From NCBI GenBank assembly GCA_050946115.1, contig JBMNUF010000002.1, forward strand, positions 62,001 through 126,000: DNA of 64,000 bases. Reading direction: 5' to 3'. Below the pieces are notes generated by a model. That model was not told the DNA's origin. It worked only from the letters and a program-made list of their open reading frames with translations, and ran no database searches. The stretch's first letter is position 1, and each line of letters opens with the position of its first letter. This DNA comes from CAYFRC01 sp050946115 (GTDB lineage: Bacteria; Bacillota; Clostridia; Christensenellales; Aristaeellaceae). This document shows positions 1 through 7,970 of this stretch, piece by piece. Position numbers and translations under genes: made by a program.

Positions 1-195
1 GAGGCGCTCCTCAAGGACGCGGAGAATGCAAACAGCGCCGATGTCGCGCGCCGCATATTCCCCGGCTATATATCGGGACGCTACGACGAGATGATGCTCG
101 ATTTTGCCGCCTGTGTGCGCGGCGAGAAGACAAATCCCTATACATCGGGCTACGAGCTCGCACTGCAGCGCGTGTTACTCGAAGCCTGTCGCTGA
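1..195 (+). CDS. Gfo/Idh/MocA-type oxidoreductase, C-terminal fragment
   Basis: The reading frame enters from the left edge in frame 1 and ends at TGA 193-195, so only the last 64 residues are visible. The segment DEMMLDFAACVRGEK followed by NPYTSGYELALQRVL is typical of the C-terminal end of NAD(P)-dependent Gfo/Idh/MocA dehydrogenases, where a conserved Asn-Pro and a Tyr-Glu pair close the second domain. These enzymes usually oxidise or epimerise sugars and inositols. The substrate cannot be told and the Rossmann half lies outside the window. The next gene has its own promoter, so this gene belongs to the transcript to the left. Confidence 0.75.
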   Translation, partial: EALLKDAENANSADVARRIFPGYISGRYDEMMLDFAACVRGEKTNPYTSGYELALQRVLLEACR

Positions 196-619
196 ATTCA
201 ATCCGCTAATGAAGCTCTGCCTTGAGCAGAACGAAGCGGCAAATCTTCAGCAATACGTAATACCACAAAACGGAAGCGACAAACCAAGTACAAGGAGTTC
301 CTGATGCACGGCGAAACACGCCCGTGCTCCGGTAATGCACCGATCAAAAAAGGCCCATGCGTGAGGTCTTCTATTGTGTGGGGCGTTGAACCATAAACGG
401 AGCTTTCATAACCACTGTGACCATTCTTTCAGATTGTGCATCAGCGGTTTGTTTCTATTACGTATTGTTTTGTGTTATAATGTTTTTAGGCGGAATATAC
501 AGATGCTCAGACGCTGCCGAAAGAATACAAGAATCCGTCAGAGAGAATCGGGGCTACATCGCCGGAAGGAAGTCCTCGAAGACAGGATCGATCCTTGAAG
601 AGAGGTGATATTGGATAGT
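196..619. other. Intergenic region before the LacI-type gene
   Basis: No convincing gene lies in these 424 bases. The sequence is more AT-rich than its surroundings, and the one clear signal is an extended -10 promoter at 473-481. I see no strong terminator behind the upstream gene and no clear operator palindrome. Confidence 0.5.
452..481 (+). promoter_or_regulatory. Extended -10 promoter for the LacI-type regulator
   Basis: A perfect TATAAT at 476-481 is preceded by TG at 473-474, giving an extended -10 element. The -35 region (TTTCTA, 452-457) is poor, as is common with extended -10 promoters. It points at the regulator gene about 140 bases downstream. Confidence 0.6.
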
Positions 620-1714
620 ATGGATAATCAGAAAAACCATCATCCCCCGCACAAGCGGGTGACGCGCAAAGACATTGCCGATATGCTGGGCGTATCGGTA
701 TCGGTCGTTTCCAGAGCGCTCAACAACAGCGGGTATGTAAAAAAGGAAACCAGAAGAAAAATCCTTTCGCTCGCGGAACAGTTGCATTATACCCCCAACC
801 CGATCGCCATGACGCTTCAGCAGAGAAAGACGAGACAAATCATGTTTGTCTGTAAAGATTTGCACAATTCCTTTAATATCGATCTTTATTATGGTATGTT
901 GAACGTGGCGGAAGAGCGGGGATACATGATCTTACTGAACGGGAAGCTGGATTTCGCCCTTATCCGGGAAACACTGATAGACGGAATCATTCTTCCAAAC
1001 GATTACGCCGCCTACGAATATGATCAGCGGTGTGGAAAAACCTATTATCTGCCTGCCGTCAGCGCAGGATTTGGAAACCGCTTTCCCATGTCCAAGGCAA
1101 TGCCCATTGTGGAATGGGACTTGTATAAAGGCATGGAGGCGGCAATCGCTTATCTTCGGGAAAGAGGTCATACGAAAATCGCCTATGCCTGTTCCGATTC
1201 GTATAGGGGATCGGATCCCAGAACCATTGCATGGCATTACCTGATGCGGGATGAGCTGGGCGACAGACTCCCACTCTTTCACTTGGGCATTAACAGCATC
1301 GACTCGAATGAACTGCCGGGGAAGGATATGCTGGGAACTGTGGAGGAACGCGAGTTCGCGCAGGAAGAGGAGGACTTTTTCGAGCACGGTCTGCTTGCGG
1401 CCAAGGTTTTTCAGGAAAGAAAGCTGGATGCGACCGCAATCATCTGTTTTAACGACGAAATGGGCTTTGGTGTGCTGCAAGGGCTGCTCCGCTTGGGGAT
1501 TCACGTTCCGCAGGACATTTCACTGGTTAGCTTTGACGGCTGCTATCGCCTGCCGCAGACTTCGCCAAGGCTCTCCAGCGTAACCTGTGAGCCCATGAAC
1601 ATGGGGGCCATGCTTGCCGATCAGCTGATTCGGATCATTTCCGGAGAAGAATACCGCTATGTGAATCGAATCCCCAGCTATGTACTGGAGGGTGAAAGCG
1701 TAAAGCATCTGTAA
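620..1714 (+). CDS. LacI-family transcriptional regulator
   Basis: A 364-residue DNA-binding repressor or activator of the LacI/GalR family. The N-terminal helix-turn-helix is at residues 14-35 (VTRKDIADMLGVSVSVVSRAL), followed by the hinge with YTPNPIAMTL, then a periplasmic-binding-protein-like sensor domain ending in the usual SFDG and ITCEP-like region. The ATG at 620 is preferred. A GTG at 605 lies inside the AGAGGTGA ribosome-binding site at 601-608, and a TTG at 611 is too close to it. The gene converges on a GH42/CUT1 sugar operon, whose promoter it probably controls in response to a sugar from that pathway. This is inference from gene order. Confidence 0.93.
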   Translation: MDNQKNHHPPHKRVTRKDIADMLGVSVSVVSRALNNSGYVKKETRRKILSLAEQLHYTPNPIAMTLQQRKTRQIMFVCKDLHNSFNIDLYYGMLNVAEERGYMILLNGKLDFALIRETLIDGIILPNDYAAYEYDQRCGKTYYLPAVSAGFGNRFPMSKAMPIVEWDLYKGMEAAIAYLRERGHTKIAYACSDSYRGSDPRTIAWHYLMRDELGDRLPLFHLGINSIDSNELPGKDMLGTVEEREFAQEEEDFFEHGLLAAKVFQERKLDATAIICFNDEMGFGVLQGLLRLGIHVPQDISLVSFDGCYRLPQTSPRLSSVTCEPMNMGAMLADQLIRIISGEEYRYVNRIPSYVLEGESVKHL

Positions 1715-1720
1715 GCAGAG

Positions 1721-1759
1721 GGGGCTGCGAATCAAATGGTATTGATCCGCAGCCCTTTT
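1721..1759 (+). terminator. Rho-independent terminator after the LacI-type gene
   Basis: GGGCTGCG (1722-1729) pairs with CGCAGCCC (1749-1755 region), extended by a partly paired ATCAA/TTGAT arm, and is followed by TTTT. It lies between two convergent genes; only the plus-strand direction has the T tract. Confidence 0.7.
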
Positions 1760-1763
1760 AGCT

Positions 1764-3818
1764 TTACTTCCGGTAAACCTTTGTTTCATACGGCGCAAGA
1801 GAGATTTTGCCGATTGTCGCCTGCTGCGTATCCATATCCACCATGGATTGTTTCAGCTCGATGGCAGTACCTTGCGCAGCGTAATTTAGGATAAAATAGT
1901 ACGTGATGCCATCCTTTTCCTTTACAGCCAGCTCGCACTCCGGAGGCAACTCGATCACCTCTTTGTAAGGCGAAATCGCTCTTGTGTACTCTAAAAACTC
2001 TCGGACGTTCTCTCGGGTAAAGGTTCCGCCGAAATGGAGCACACGGCCTTTTTCGCAGGGGTTTTCTACCAGGGCCGCACGCCCTTTGTAATAATCCGTC
2101 TCATACGCAGCAAGAATCTTGGCGTTTTCTCCGTTCACATGCAAAACATCGCTGAAAACCCCAGTGAGTACCTTTTTGCCATCCCAGTCCATCGACTGCG
2201 GGTCATCTGCGGGGCCAATCAGGGTAAATTCCGCTATGTCGCTGCCTGTGATGGGAGAAAGCAGACCAGGCATGGGCTTCATGACGCATTGCCCCGTCAA
2301 ATCTTTCATGCCGGTTCGGGCGCCGAGGATCAAGGTTCCGCCCCGCTCCACATACACTTTCAGAACCTCTGCAATCTCTTGGGTAAGAATCAAGGCATGG
2401 GGATAAAACAGGACGTCGTATTTAGCCAGTTCCGCAGGCTCGGTATCCTTTGTGAGCATGACGTGATCCAGCGGCGTGTGGCTGACCTGACACGCATAAA
2501 AGATTTCTTGCTCACTGGGCAGGGCCAAACGTTTGTGCCAGTTGTCTACCTGCGCATCCCAGATGTTGTCATAATCCCGAAGCAATCCCACCTTCGCTCG
2601 ATAGGACGCGCCGGTCGTTTGAGCGATTGCATGAATCCGCTTGCTAATGTCCTGAATCTCTGCCAGCTTTCGATTGTCTCGATTGTCATAGTCGAGGATG
2701 CCGTGCCAGTAGATTTCGGTTCCCTGTGTTGCGGTACGCCACCTGAAAAAGCTGACGAAATCGGCTCCGTGGGCAATGCTCTGCATGGTCCAGAGCTTGA
2801 TTTGTCCTGGCTTCGGGGCGGGCGCTTCCATGCGGGTGTTCCACCCGTTGGCATCCGACTGCTGCTCCATAATCCCAAAATGGGCGCATATGGAGCGAAC
2901 CGCCGTCAGATTTGCGCTCCATTCCCTGTCATTCAGCCCCGTGCTGCCTTTGGGATCCTCGCCCAGACAGTACGCAAAATTGGGATAGGAGTCATAAGTA
3001 TAGATATCCAGCGCTTCATCCATCATCCGGTGGTTATCCAAACTTCCGAACATGCCATTGGTTGTGATGAAATCGCCCGGCTTTATGTACTTGCGCAGGA
3101 TGTCGCTTTGCATTTTGCACCAGCGGTTTGCACTGTCTGACACAAAGCGGACATAATCCAGGCACTCATGCGGGTTGGTGCTGTTGTGAATGGTCGGGCG
3201 GGGAACGTAAATCTCATCCCATGCCGTGTACGTCTGATTCCAGAATACCGTACCCCACGCCCGGTTCAGCGCGTCCAGATTCTTATATTTTTCCTTCAGG
3301 AAATGACGGAAAGCCAGCGTATCGCTTTCGGAGTAAAACTCTGCGGTTTCACAGTTGATTTCGTTGTCAATCTGCCAGCCGATGATGGACGGATGGCCGC
3401 CATAATGCGCGCCGATTTTTTCCACGATTCGGGAAACCAGCTCCTGATATTTCGGGGAGTTGTAGTTATAGTGGCGGCGCATACCGTGGCGATACAGCAC
3501 ACCGTCCTGTCGGGCATTGAGCACCTCCGGGTATTTCTCCGTCAACCATGCGGGTGGCGTGGCAGAAGGCGTGCCGAAGATCACTTTCATCCCTACCGAG
3601 GTCGCCACTTCCAGAAAATCGTCAAAGAAAGCGTAGGTAAATTCCCCTTCGCGTGGTTCCACTTTGTTCCAGGCAAATTCGGCGATGCGAATCGTCTGAA
3701 TGCCGACGGAAAGCATCCGCTCAAGATCCTCCCGCCACAGGCACCTGTCCCAGTGCTCCGGATAATAGCATGTGCCAAGGTTCAATTGGTTCCAGTAGTA
3801 GCTTTGTTCTTTTCTCAT
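1764..3818 (-). CDS. Beta-galactosidase, glycoside hydrolase family 42
   Basis: A 684-residue cytoplasmic enzyme (no signal peptide) that hydrolyses terminal beta-galactosides. The N-terminal barrel starts with GTCYYPEHW and carries the acid/base Glu153 in GWQIDNEIN and the nucleophile Glu318 in FGIMEQQSDANGW, the two hallmarks of GH42. The trimerisation and beta domains follow, and the length is normal for the family. AGGAGG stands four bases before the ATG. It is the last gene of a minus-strand operon with two CUT1 permeases and a binding protein, so it likely processes the imported galactoside inside the cell. Arabinoside activity is known in some family members and is not excluded. Confidence 0.95.
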   Translation of the reverse strand: MRKEQSYYWNQLNLGTCYYPEHWDRCLWREDLERMLSVGIQTIRIAEFAWNKVEPREGEFTYAFFDDFLEVATSVGMKVIFGTPSATPPAWLTEKYPEVLNARQDGVLYRHGMRRHYNYNSPKYQELVSRIVEKIGAHYGGHPSIIGWQIDNEINCETAEFYSESDTLAFRHFLKEKYKNLDALNRAWGTVFWNQTYTAWDEIYVPRPTIHNSTNPHECLDYVRFVSDSANRWCKMQSDILRKYIKPGDFITTNGMFGSLDNHRMMDEALDIYTYDSYPNFAYCLGEDPKGSTGLNDREWSANLTAVRSICAHFGIMEQQSDANGWNTRMEAPAPKPGQIKLWTMQSIAHGADFVSFFRWRTATQGTEIYWHGILDYDNRDNRKLAEIQDISKRIHAIAQTTGASYRAKVGLLRDYDNIWDAQVDNWHKRLALPSEQEIFYACQVSHTPLDHVMLTKDTEPAELAKYDVLFYPHALILTQEIAEVLKVYVERGGTLILGARTGMKDLTGQCVMKPMPGLLSPITGSDIAEFTLIGPADDPQSMDWDGKKVLTGVFSDVLHVNGENAKILAAYETDYYKGRAALVENPCEKGRVLHFGGTFTRENVREFLEYTRAISPYKEVIELPPECELAVKEKDGITYYFILNYAAQGTAIELKQSMVDMDTQQATIGKISLAPYETKVYRK

Positions 3819-3827
3819 GTTGTCCTC

Positions 3828-4664
3828 CTATCCTTTCACTGCCCCGGCGACCATACCCTCCATGATTTGCCTGTGAAGCGCCACATAGACGATGATGCTG
3901 GGTATAATGGTAAGAACCACGGCGGCGATCATGCCCACATAATTGGTGGAGTATTGTGATCTGAAGTTCGTAAGCCCGACGGGCAATGTCATTTTTGTTT
4001 GATCGGTCAGGAATATCCTCGGGAGCAGCAGGTCATTCCAGACATTGATAAACTGCACAACCATCACGGTCACGATGGAAGAGCGGCAAATCGGCAGAAT
4101 GACTCTTCCAAATAACTGGAAAATCATACATCCGTCAATGACGGATGCCTCTTCCAGCTCTCTTGGTATGGATCGCATAAAACCGCAGATGATAAAAATC
4201 GACATCGGAAAGCCCAACGCGATCTGCGGAATGATGACCGCAATTCGGGTGTTGATAATCCCCATTTTCTTAAAGATGGAAAACAGTGGGATAATCAGAC
4301 CGTAGATCGGAACCATCATACCCATCAGAAACAGCGTATAGACAAATTTTGAGAGCTTCCAGTCCATTCTTGTGATGGCATAGGAAGCCATGGTCGCCAG
4401 AATCGAGGTGATTATTACGACGGATACCGCGATGATCGCTGAATTCCCGAAATATCTCAATACGCCTCCCGTGACGATCGCGTCCCTGTAATTGACGAAG
4501 CTGAAGGTCTTTGGCAGTCCCCATGCGTTCATGTACAGCTCCTGATTCGTCTTGAAGGAAGAAAGCACCAGCCAAAAGATCGGAAATAAGCAGGAGATGG
4601 CAAAGAATATCATCGCGATATATTTGATGACCAGCCAAACGATTTCAGATTTACTTTTCTTCAT
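3828..4664 (-). CDS. CUT1 sugar ABC transporter permease (MalG-like)
   Basis: A 278-residue inner-membrane permease with about six hydrophobic segments. The cytoplasmic EAA loop reads EEASVIDGCMIFQLFGRVILP, which contacts the ATPase. An upstream in-frame ATG exists at 4700, but it lies inside the preceding gene. The ATG at 4662-4664 has GAGGTGA at a proper distance and starts the expected MKKSKSE cytoplasmic tail. It sits 10 bases behind the partner permease and 9 bases before the GH42 gene. No ATPase is encoded here, so a shared MsmX-type ATPase elsewhere is likely, as is usual for CUT1 systems in Bacillota. Confidence 0.92.
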   Translation of the reverse strand: MKKSKSEIVWLVIKYIAMIFFAISCLFPIFWLVLSSFKTNQELYMNAWGLPKTFSFVNYRDAIVTGGVLRYFGNSAIIAVSVVIITSILATMASYAITRMDWKLSKFVYTLFLMGMMVPIYGLIIPLFSIFKKMGIINTRIAVIIPQIALGFPMSIFIICGFMRSIPRELEEASVIDGCMIFQLFGRVILPICRSSIVTVMVVQFINVWNDLLLPRIFLTDQTKMTLPVGLTNFRSQYSTNYVGMIAAVVLTIIPSIIVYVALHRQIMEGMVAGAVKG

Positions 4665-4674
4665 TTGTCTCACC

Positions 4675-5547
4675 TCATTCCTCGGGTCTGAACACGACAT
4701 TGGACAGCCTGACAGAAAGCATACACAATATCAGCAGGATGACGCCGATGGCAGCAGAATACCCGTACCGTAGGATATTAAACGCCGAATAGAACATGTA
4801 GGTGGACATAACCTCCGTCGCGTGGTTTGGCCCGCCCGCTGTCATGACCGCGATTAGATCGTAGTATTTCAGGGAGCCGGTTATAATCAATACCGCATCG
4901 ATGGCGAGAATCGGCCTAATCAAGGGGAGCGTGATGCTTTTGAACTGCTGCCACTGGGTCGCGCCGTCAATTTCCGCTGCTTCGAAAAGATCGGCGCTGA
5001 TATTACGCATGGCAGCGAGCTGGATAATCATGTGATATCCGACGTACTGCCACATGACCACGATGATAATCATGATGATCGCGATATCCTTGTTCGCCAG
5101 CCAGACCTGTGTGAAGCGTCCCAGACCAATCGCCTTTAGAAAAGCGTTGAGTAAACCGTAATTTCCGTTGTAGATAAACGTCCATGTCAGGCCGACGGCG
5201 ACACCGCAGATGACGCACGGCAGAAAAAACACCGTCTGGAAGAAGGAGGCACCCCTAATCTTTTTGAAAATGGCGTTGGCAAAGAACATGGCCAAAGGCA
5301 TATGGGCAATCAGGGAACCGATCACCATGGTGATGTTGTTCTTCAGCGCCATCAGGAAGGTGCCGTCGCGAAACAGATCCACATAGTTTTTTACGCCGAT
5401 GAATGTGTTGACATTCATCAGATTGGTATCAAAAAAGGAAAGGTATATGTTATACACAATCGGAAACAGCGCAAAAACCGTGTAGATCAGCAGAGCCGGA
5501 AGCACGAAAACCGCGATGGATTTTTTGTTTCCCATTACTTCTTTCAT
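4675..5547 (-). CDS. CUT1 sugar ABC transporter permease (MalF-like)
   Basis: A 290-residue inner-membrane permease with six predicted helices. The EAA loop EAAEIDGATQWQQFKSITLP identifies it as a binding-protein-dependent transport component. AGAGG stands seven bases before the ATG. It forms the heterodimeric channel with the following permease and receives substrate from the binding protein upstream. It is separated from that gene by a terminator-like hairpin, which should lower permease levels relative to binding protein. Confidence 0.92.
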   Translation of the reverse strand: MKEVMGNKKSIAVFVLPALLIYTVFALFPIVYNIYLSFFDTNLMNVNTFIGVKNYVDLFRDGTFLMALKNNITMVIGSLIAHMPLAMFFANAIFKKIRGASFFQTVFFLPCVICGVAVGLTWTFIYNGNYGLLNAFLKAIGLGRFTQVWLANKDIAIIMIIIVVMWQYVGYHMIIQLAAMRNISADLFEAAEIDGATQWQQFKSITLPLIRPILAIDAVLIITGSLKYYDLIAVMTAGGPNHATEVMSTYMFYSAFNILRYGYSAAIGVILLILCMLSVRLSNVVFRPEE

Positions 5548-5562
5548 ATGAAAACCTCTAAC

Positions 5563-5596
5563 AAAAGGAGCCGACCTCCCATAGGAGGAAGGCTCC
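5563..5596 (-). terminator. Intercistronic hairpin between binding protein and permeases
   Basis: On the minus strand GGAGCC and CCTCC pair with GGGAGG and GGCTCC around a short loop, and TTTT follows directly (5563-5566). It lies inside the operon and so probably acts as a leaky terminator and 3' stabiliser, giving more binding protein than permease. Confidence 0.75.
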
Positions 5597-5617
5597 GGTC
5601 ATTGCGGGATGGAGGAC

Positions 5618-6889
5618 TTACTTCGCCCTGGTCTCGGCGTAGGCCTGAAGGGCATCGAAGCACGCCTGAGGATCATCCCCATTGGCAATTGCGACAGCCT
5701 GATTGTTGAACTCATTGCCGATGTCGGCATCTACGCGATCATACCACGGGGTCATGTTCTTCTGCTGCGTCATCAGTGACGTGCATTCCGCCAGAAGCGG
5801 GGAGAGCCTGCTCGTATCCAGCGTCCAGTTGGTGCAGGGGATACGGCCATAGTCGTAAGCCAGCATGGTGGCATTCTCTTCGTTCGTCCAGTATTTGATG
5901 AAGGCAACCGCCGCGTCCGGATTCTTGCAGTTCGTGGTCACCGCAAAAGACGTGTCGACGGAGCCGAGGGTTACGCCGGTGTTCTCAGGATTGATCTTCG
6001 GAACCACGAACGCGCCGATGTTCTCAGCCTCCGGGCAGGCGGCGGGATCGGCAATGGAGGAAATCTCCCACGCGCCGTTGAAATACATCGCGGTCAAACC
6101 CATGCGGAAAAGCTCCCTCGCTTCGTCGCCGGTGACGCCGGTAAAGCCGTCCTCATAGTAGCCGGCTTCTACTTCCGTCTTGAAGAGCGTCGCAGCTTCG
6201 ACAAAGGCGGGATCGTTCCACGCACCGGTTCCGTCATTCAGAGAAGTGAACAGTTTGTATCCGCCGATGCCGTTGCTCAGCTCCTGAATGTACTGAGATA
6301 CCAGCCAGGCATCGGAAGCGGTAGACGCCAGTGCGATGGGCGTTACGCCATTGTCCTTGAGTGTCTTGCAGACATTCAGGAACTCATCGTAAGTGGCAGG
6401 CACGGAAAGACCGTTCTCCTCGAAGATTCTCTTGTTATAATACATGATGCCCATGGTCTGCTGAGTCGGAATACCGTAAACCTCGCCGTCGTAGGTCAGC
6501 AGATCCAGTACGCCGCCGTTAAAAGTGGACACCCAAGCTTCGTCCTCGTCCAGATAGGACTGGAGGCTGATGATTTTCCCGCCGTTCACATAATTGCCCA
6601 GGTAGCCAAGTTCCCAGGTAAAGATGATGTCCGGCTGGGAATCGGAAGCCATCATGGTCGAAAGAGCGGTCTTGTAGTCCGCATTGCTGTAGAAAACGGG
6701 TTCGACCGTTACGCCGAATTCATTGGTTTCATTGAAGATCTGGATGATCTTCTCGTAACCGGCACGCTGGGAGTCGGACGCGGAAGAGTTCATCATCATA
6801 GACAGAGATTCGGCGCTCGCGCTTGCCATGCCCAGAAGCAGAGACAAGCAGATCAGGATTGACGCACAGATGCAGAATAGCTTTTTCAT
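5618..6889 (-). CDS. Extracellular sugar-binding protein of a CUT1 ABC importer
   Basis: A 423-residue family 1 solute-binding protein. The signal sequence has KK, then a hydrophobic core and an ASASA-E cleavage site near residue 26. No lipobox fits its position, so this looks like a signal peptidase I substrate, although Gram-positive binding proteins are usually lipoproteins. The mature part shows MASDSQPDIIFTWE and YNKRIFEENGL, both typical of MalE/UgpB-like proteins, and MGLTAMYFNGAWE in the C-lobe. AAGGAGG precedes the ATG and a good promoter lies upstream. It is the first gene of the operon. Confidence 0.93.
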   Translation of the reverse strand: MKKLFCICASILICLSLLLGMASASAESLSMMMNSSASDSQRAGYEKIIQIFNETNEFGVTVEPVFYSNADYKTALSTMMASDSQPDIIFTWELGYLGNYVNGGKIISLQSYLDEDEAWVSTFNGGVLDLLTYDGEVYGIPTQQTMGIMYYNKRIFEENGLSVPATYDEFLNVCKTLKDNGVTPIALASTASDAWLVSQYIQELSNGIGGYKLFTSLNDGTGAWNDPAFVEAATLFKTEVEAGYYEDGFTGVTGDEARELFRMGLTAMYFNGAWEISSIADPAACPEAENIGAFVVPKINPENTGVTLGSVDTSFAVTTNCKNPDAAVAFIKYWTNEENATMLAYDYGRIPCTNWTLDTSRLSPLLAECTSLMTQQKNMTPWYDRVDADIGNEFNNQAVAIANGDDPQACFDALQAYAETRAK

Positions 6890-6941
6890 GTGGAACCTCC
6901 TTCTAAATGTCGATAGTGGTTCTTGTAACTTCCATAATAAT

Positions 6942-6971
6942 ATTATAACCTACTGTGCGAGAAACAATCAA
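6942..6971 (-). promoter_or_regulatory. Promoter of the CUT1/GH42 operon
   Basis: On the minus strand, -35 TTGATT (6966-6971), an 18-base spacer and -10 TATAAT (6942-6947). It lies about 50 bases before the binding-protein start. Confidence 0.75.
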
Positions 6972-6983
6972 CAATCATATATA

Positions 6984-6997
6984 TGGTCGGCCGTCCA
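6984..6997. promoter_or_regulatory. Candidate operator palindrome upstream of the sugar operon
   Basis: TGGTCGGCCGTCCA is an inverted repeat with 12 of 14 bases symmetric, just upstream of the -35 element of the sugar operon. Its size and GGCC centre would suit a LacI-family dimer. The link to the regulator at 620-1714 is inference; the same site was not found at that gene's own promoter. Confidence 0.35.
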
Positions 6998-7108
6998 CAT
7001 TTATGCCATTTGACAATATCATAAAATTGGGGGTCTTCTTTCATTGCTGTGAAAAAGTCACGACCGCCAGCTTAGCTATCGGTCGTAACTGTCCCTGTTA
7101 GTGGACAA

Positions 7109-7142
7109 TTAAACCGCCGTATACGGAACAGTACACGGCGGT
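7109..7142 (-). terminator. Terminator after the small lipoprotein gene
   Basis: On the minus strand CCGCCGTGTAC pairs with GTATACGGCGG (11 pairs, one G-T) around a six-base loop and is followed by TTTAATT. Confidence 0.75.
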
Positions 7143-7173
7143 GAGAGATCGGTTGTGGCTCGCAACCACCCGA

Positions 7174-7794
7174 TTAAGTTGCAGCCGAGACACTCTTTGC
7201 GACGGCCCCCATCAATGTTTTGCAGGCCTCCATGTTTGGCGCATTGCCTACGGCGAGCATGGCCAAGTCGGTTTCGGATACGACGGAATTGTCCGCAATG
7301 CCGCTGCCCGTGATATCGATGCCGCAAACGGCCGTCTTTTCACCGGTAGGGTTGCCCTCCTCGTCGACCATTTCGTACTGAAGCGCCTTGTCGCCCAGCG
7401 CGGCAATCTGCTCTTCGCTGAGCATTTCGCTCAGGGCACAGAACATATCGCTTCTGGCGTTGTAGGATGCGTTGCTCTCATCTGCGATGACCACATCGAT
7501 TTCGCCCGCCGCTACGCCCATCGAAACCCTCAGTAGCGACGCCATGTGCATGGACGGATCTTCGCTGGCGGTCGATACCCCGATGATGCTGACTTCCATA
7601 TCGCTGCCAAGGTATTCCTTGATCTTGGCGGACACGGCGCTGTTCGCATCGTCATTTACGTACTCGGCGCAGACATACACGTTGAATGTCTTCGCTGTCG
7701 ACGCACTGTTGTCAGAGTTCGAACAAGCGGATAATGTGAACACCATCACAAGGATCAAACACACCGCTAAGACGTTCTTGATTAACCTTTTCAC
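7174..7794 (-). CDS. Small secreted lipoprotein of unknown function
   Basis: I do not recognise this 206-residue protein. It starts with a basic tip and hydrophobic stretch ending in a lipobox LSAC (Cys24), so it should be anchored to the outer face of the membrane. The mature part is acidic and has alternating strand-like and helical stretches (FNVYVCAEYVND, EIDVVIADESNAS), reminiscent of a truncated solute-binding fold, but no family motif is visible. The GTG at 7792-7794 is chosen because AGGAGG (7803-7808) sits eight bases before it; a GTG at 7803 would overlap that site. It has its own promoter and terminator, so it is a single-gene unit. Confidence 0.75.
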   Translation of the reverse strand: MKRLIKNVLAVCLILVMVFTLSACSNSDNSASTAKTFNVYVCAEYVNDDANSAVSAKIKEYLGSDMEVSIIGVSTASEDPSMHMASLLRVSMGVAAGEIDVVIADESNASYNARSDMFCALSEMLSEEQIAALGDKALQYEMVDEEGNPTGEKTAVCGIDITGSGIADNSVVSETDLAMLAVGNAPNMEACKTLMGAVAKSVSAAT

Positions 7795-7822
7795 AAAAAA
7801 CACCTCCTCATGATTTGTCTAT

Positions 7823-7851
7823 AGTATAAATCGATGTTTTGCAAATGTCAA
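7823..7851 (-). promoter_or_regulatory. Promoter of the lipoprotein gene
   Basis: Minus strand: perfect -35 TTGACA (7846-7851), 17-base spacer, -10 TATACT (7823-7828). The start of transcription would fall about 20 bases before the GTG start codon. Confidence 0.85.
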
Positions 7852-7970
7852 TGGAGAGGAACATACGTTTCACGAAAAACTACATTTATTAAAATCGGTT
7901 ATCAAAGGCACACATACGCTATGTCGACGGTACACAAATCTCGCCCACGCAGCGGCTGAATTCGTGCAAC

